6,129 nt of DNA from Burkholderiales bacterium (GTDB taxonomy: Bacteria; Pseudomonadota; Gammaproteobacteria; Burkholderiales; Burkholderiaceae_C): assembly GCA_947450745.1 (NCBI GenBank), contig CANFYD010000248.1:1-6129 (forward strand). Direction: 5' to 3'. Shown here in pieces: positions 5,371 to 6,129 of this stretch. A model generated the notes under the pieces. It saw nothing but the letters and a program-made list of their open reading frames with translations. It ran no database searches and was not told the DNA's origin. Both the position numbers and the translations under genes were made by a program. Every line of letters starts with the position of its first letter. The stretch's first letter is position 1.

Positions 5371-6129
5371 TTACTTCTCAAAAGCCGCAGCAGCGCGGGA
5401 CAAACGGTCGGTGACCCCGTCCCATTCGCTGAGCTGCGGCGGCAACTCGATCCAGATTTCTTGCGCACCCAGCGCGTCCAGCTCCCGCAGCACGGCGAAC
5501 AACTGCTGGGCCGCGGCGATGGCGTCGGCCGGCATCACTCGGGACCAAGCTGCAACCCGAGCGAACACCGAGCGTGAATATACCGCCAGCCCCGGCGGCA
5601 GCGGCTGGGTCAGCCTTTGTGCCAGCTCGGCGCTGCCGAACAGTCGCACGCTGGCGCGCGGTGCGTAATGGGCGGCCAGCGTGCCGGAAGCGCGCGGCGC
5701 GTCGGCATCGATGCCCAGCAGCGGCTCGCCCGCCGCCGCTTCGATCTGCGCTTGGGTCAGCACGCCGGGCCGCAGCAGCACCGGGTGGGCGCGGCTGCAA
5801 TCGACGATGCTGGACTCGATCCCCAGCGCGCATTCGCCGCCGTCCAGCACCAGCAAGGCAGGCCCGAATTCGTCCACCACATGAGCGGCCCGGGTCGGGC
5901 TGACGCGGCCAAAGCGGTTCGCACTGGGTGCGGCAACGCCGCGCACGCCCAGGGCGCGGGCCGCCGCGAGCAGCTCACGCGCCACCGGGTGCGCGGGGCA
6001 GCGCAGGCCCACCGTGGCTTGACCTCCCGCTGCGGCCCGTGCGATACCGGCAGCGCGCGGCACGATCACCGTCAACGGGCCGGGCCAAAATGCCGCCATC
6101 AAGCGCCGCGCCACCGGCGGCAGCTCGGC
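5371..6129 (-). CDS. Threonylcarbamoyl-AMP synthase, Sua5/TsaC2 type (5' end outside window)
   Basis: Makes L-threonylcarbamoyl-AMP from threonine, bicarbonate and ATP, the first step of tRNA t6A37 synthesis. 253 C-terminal residues are visible; given the usual 320-350 aa for Sua5, roughly 70-100 N-terminal residues lie beyond the right edge. The frame is open to the edge, entering as AELPPVARRLMAAFWPGPLT. The YrdC domain is recognised from FWPGPLTVIV, VGLRCPAHPVARELL, the SANRFGRVSPT nucleotide-binding segment, LDGGECALGIESSIVD and LLRPGVLT. It is followed by the linker GTLAAHYAPRASVRLF, which is typical of the long Sua5 form and absent from short TsaC. A small C-terminal Sua5 domain (about the last 100 residues, including LAVYSR and EIWIELPP) then ends at a TAA stop. 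The product feeds the TsaB-containing complex encoded about 1.1 kb downstream on the same strand. A GTG at 6112-6114 is in frame but lies inside the conserved domain, so it is not the start. Confidence 0.93.
   Translation of the reverse strand, partial: AELPPVARRLMAAFWPGPLTVIVPRAAGIARAAAGGQATVGLRCPAHPVARELLAAARALGVRGVAAPSANRFGRVSPTRAAHVVDEFGPALLVLDGGECALGIESSIVDCSRAHPVLLRPGVLTQAQIEAAAGEPLLGIDADAPRASGTLAAHYAPRASVRLFGSAELAQRLTQPLPPGLAVYSRSVFARVAAWSRVMPADAIAAAQQLFAVLRELDALGAQEIWIELPPQLSEWDGVTDRLSRAAAAFEK

Overview
The window looks like a stretch of ordinary chromosome from a high-GC betaproteobacterium, most likely order Burkholderiales and probably Comamonadaceae-like. This rests on the GC-rich codon use, the character of the proteins and the gene order. 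No database search was possible. All six genes lie on the minus strand and are packed almost end to end. No RNA gene, insertion sequence, CRISPR array or integrase is visible.

In the direction of transcription (right to left) the layout is as follows. (1) A Sua5/TsaC2-type threonylcarbamoyl-AMP synthase whose 5' end is outside the window (5371-6129). (2) A predicted lipoprotein with an SGNH/GDSL-hydrolase-like fold whose catalytic Ser and His positions look substituted (4364-5353). (3) An 84-base intergenic gap with repeats and weak inverted repeats (4280-4363). (4) tsaB (3494-4279). (5) rimI (2905-3489). (6) A family 4-type uracil-DNA glycosylase with long low-complexity additions (1904-2908). 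(7) A three-PAS GGDEF-EAL cyclic-di-GMP protein whose 3' end is outside the window (1-1907).

Genes 4 to 7 look like one translationally coupled transcript. tsaB and rimI are 4 bases apart, rimI and udg share ATGA, and udg and the GGDEF-EAL gene share GTGA. Sua5 and TsaB act in the same pathway: Sua5 makes threonylcarbamoyl-AMP, and TsaB with TsaD and TsaE places the group on A37 of ANN-decoding tRNAs. RimI acetylates the N-terminus of ribosomal protein S18. The upstream part is therefore a translation-quality cluster. DNA repair (UDG) and second-messenger signalling (GGDEF-EAL) are attached downstream.

I see no clear new multi-gene system. The points most worth a second look are the apparently degenerate SGNH lipoprotein, a Leu in place of the usual motif-B His in the glycosylase, in-frame hexanucleotide repeat tracts in both tsaB and udg, and the start-stop coupling of a c-di-GMP gene to a DNA-repair gene.
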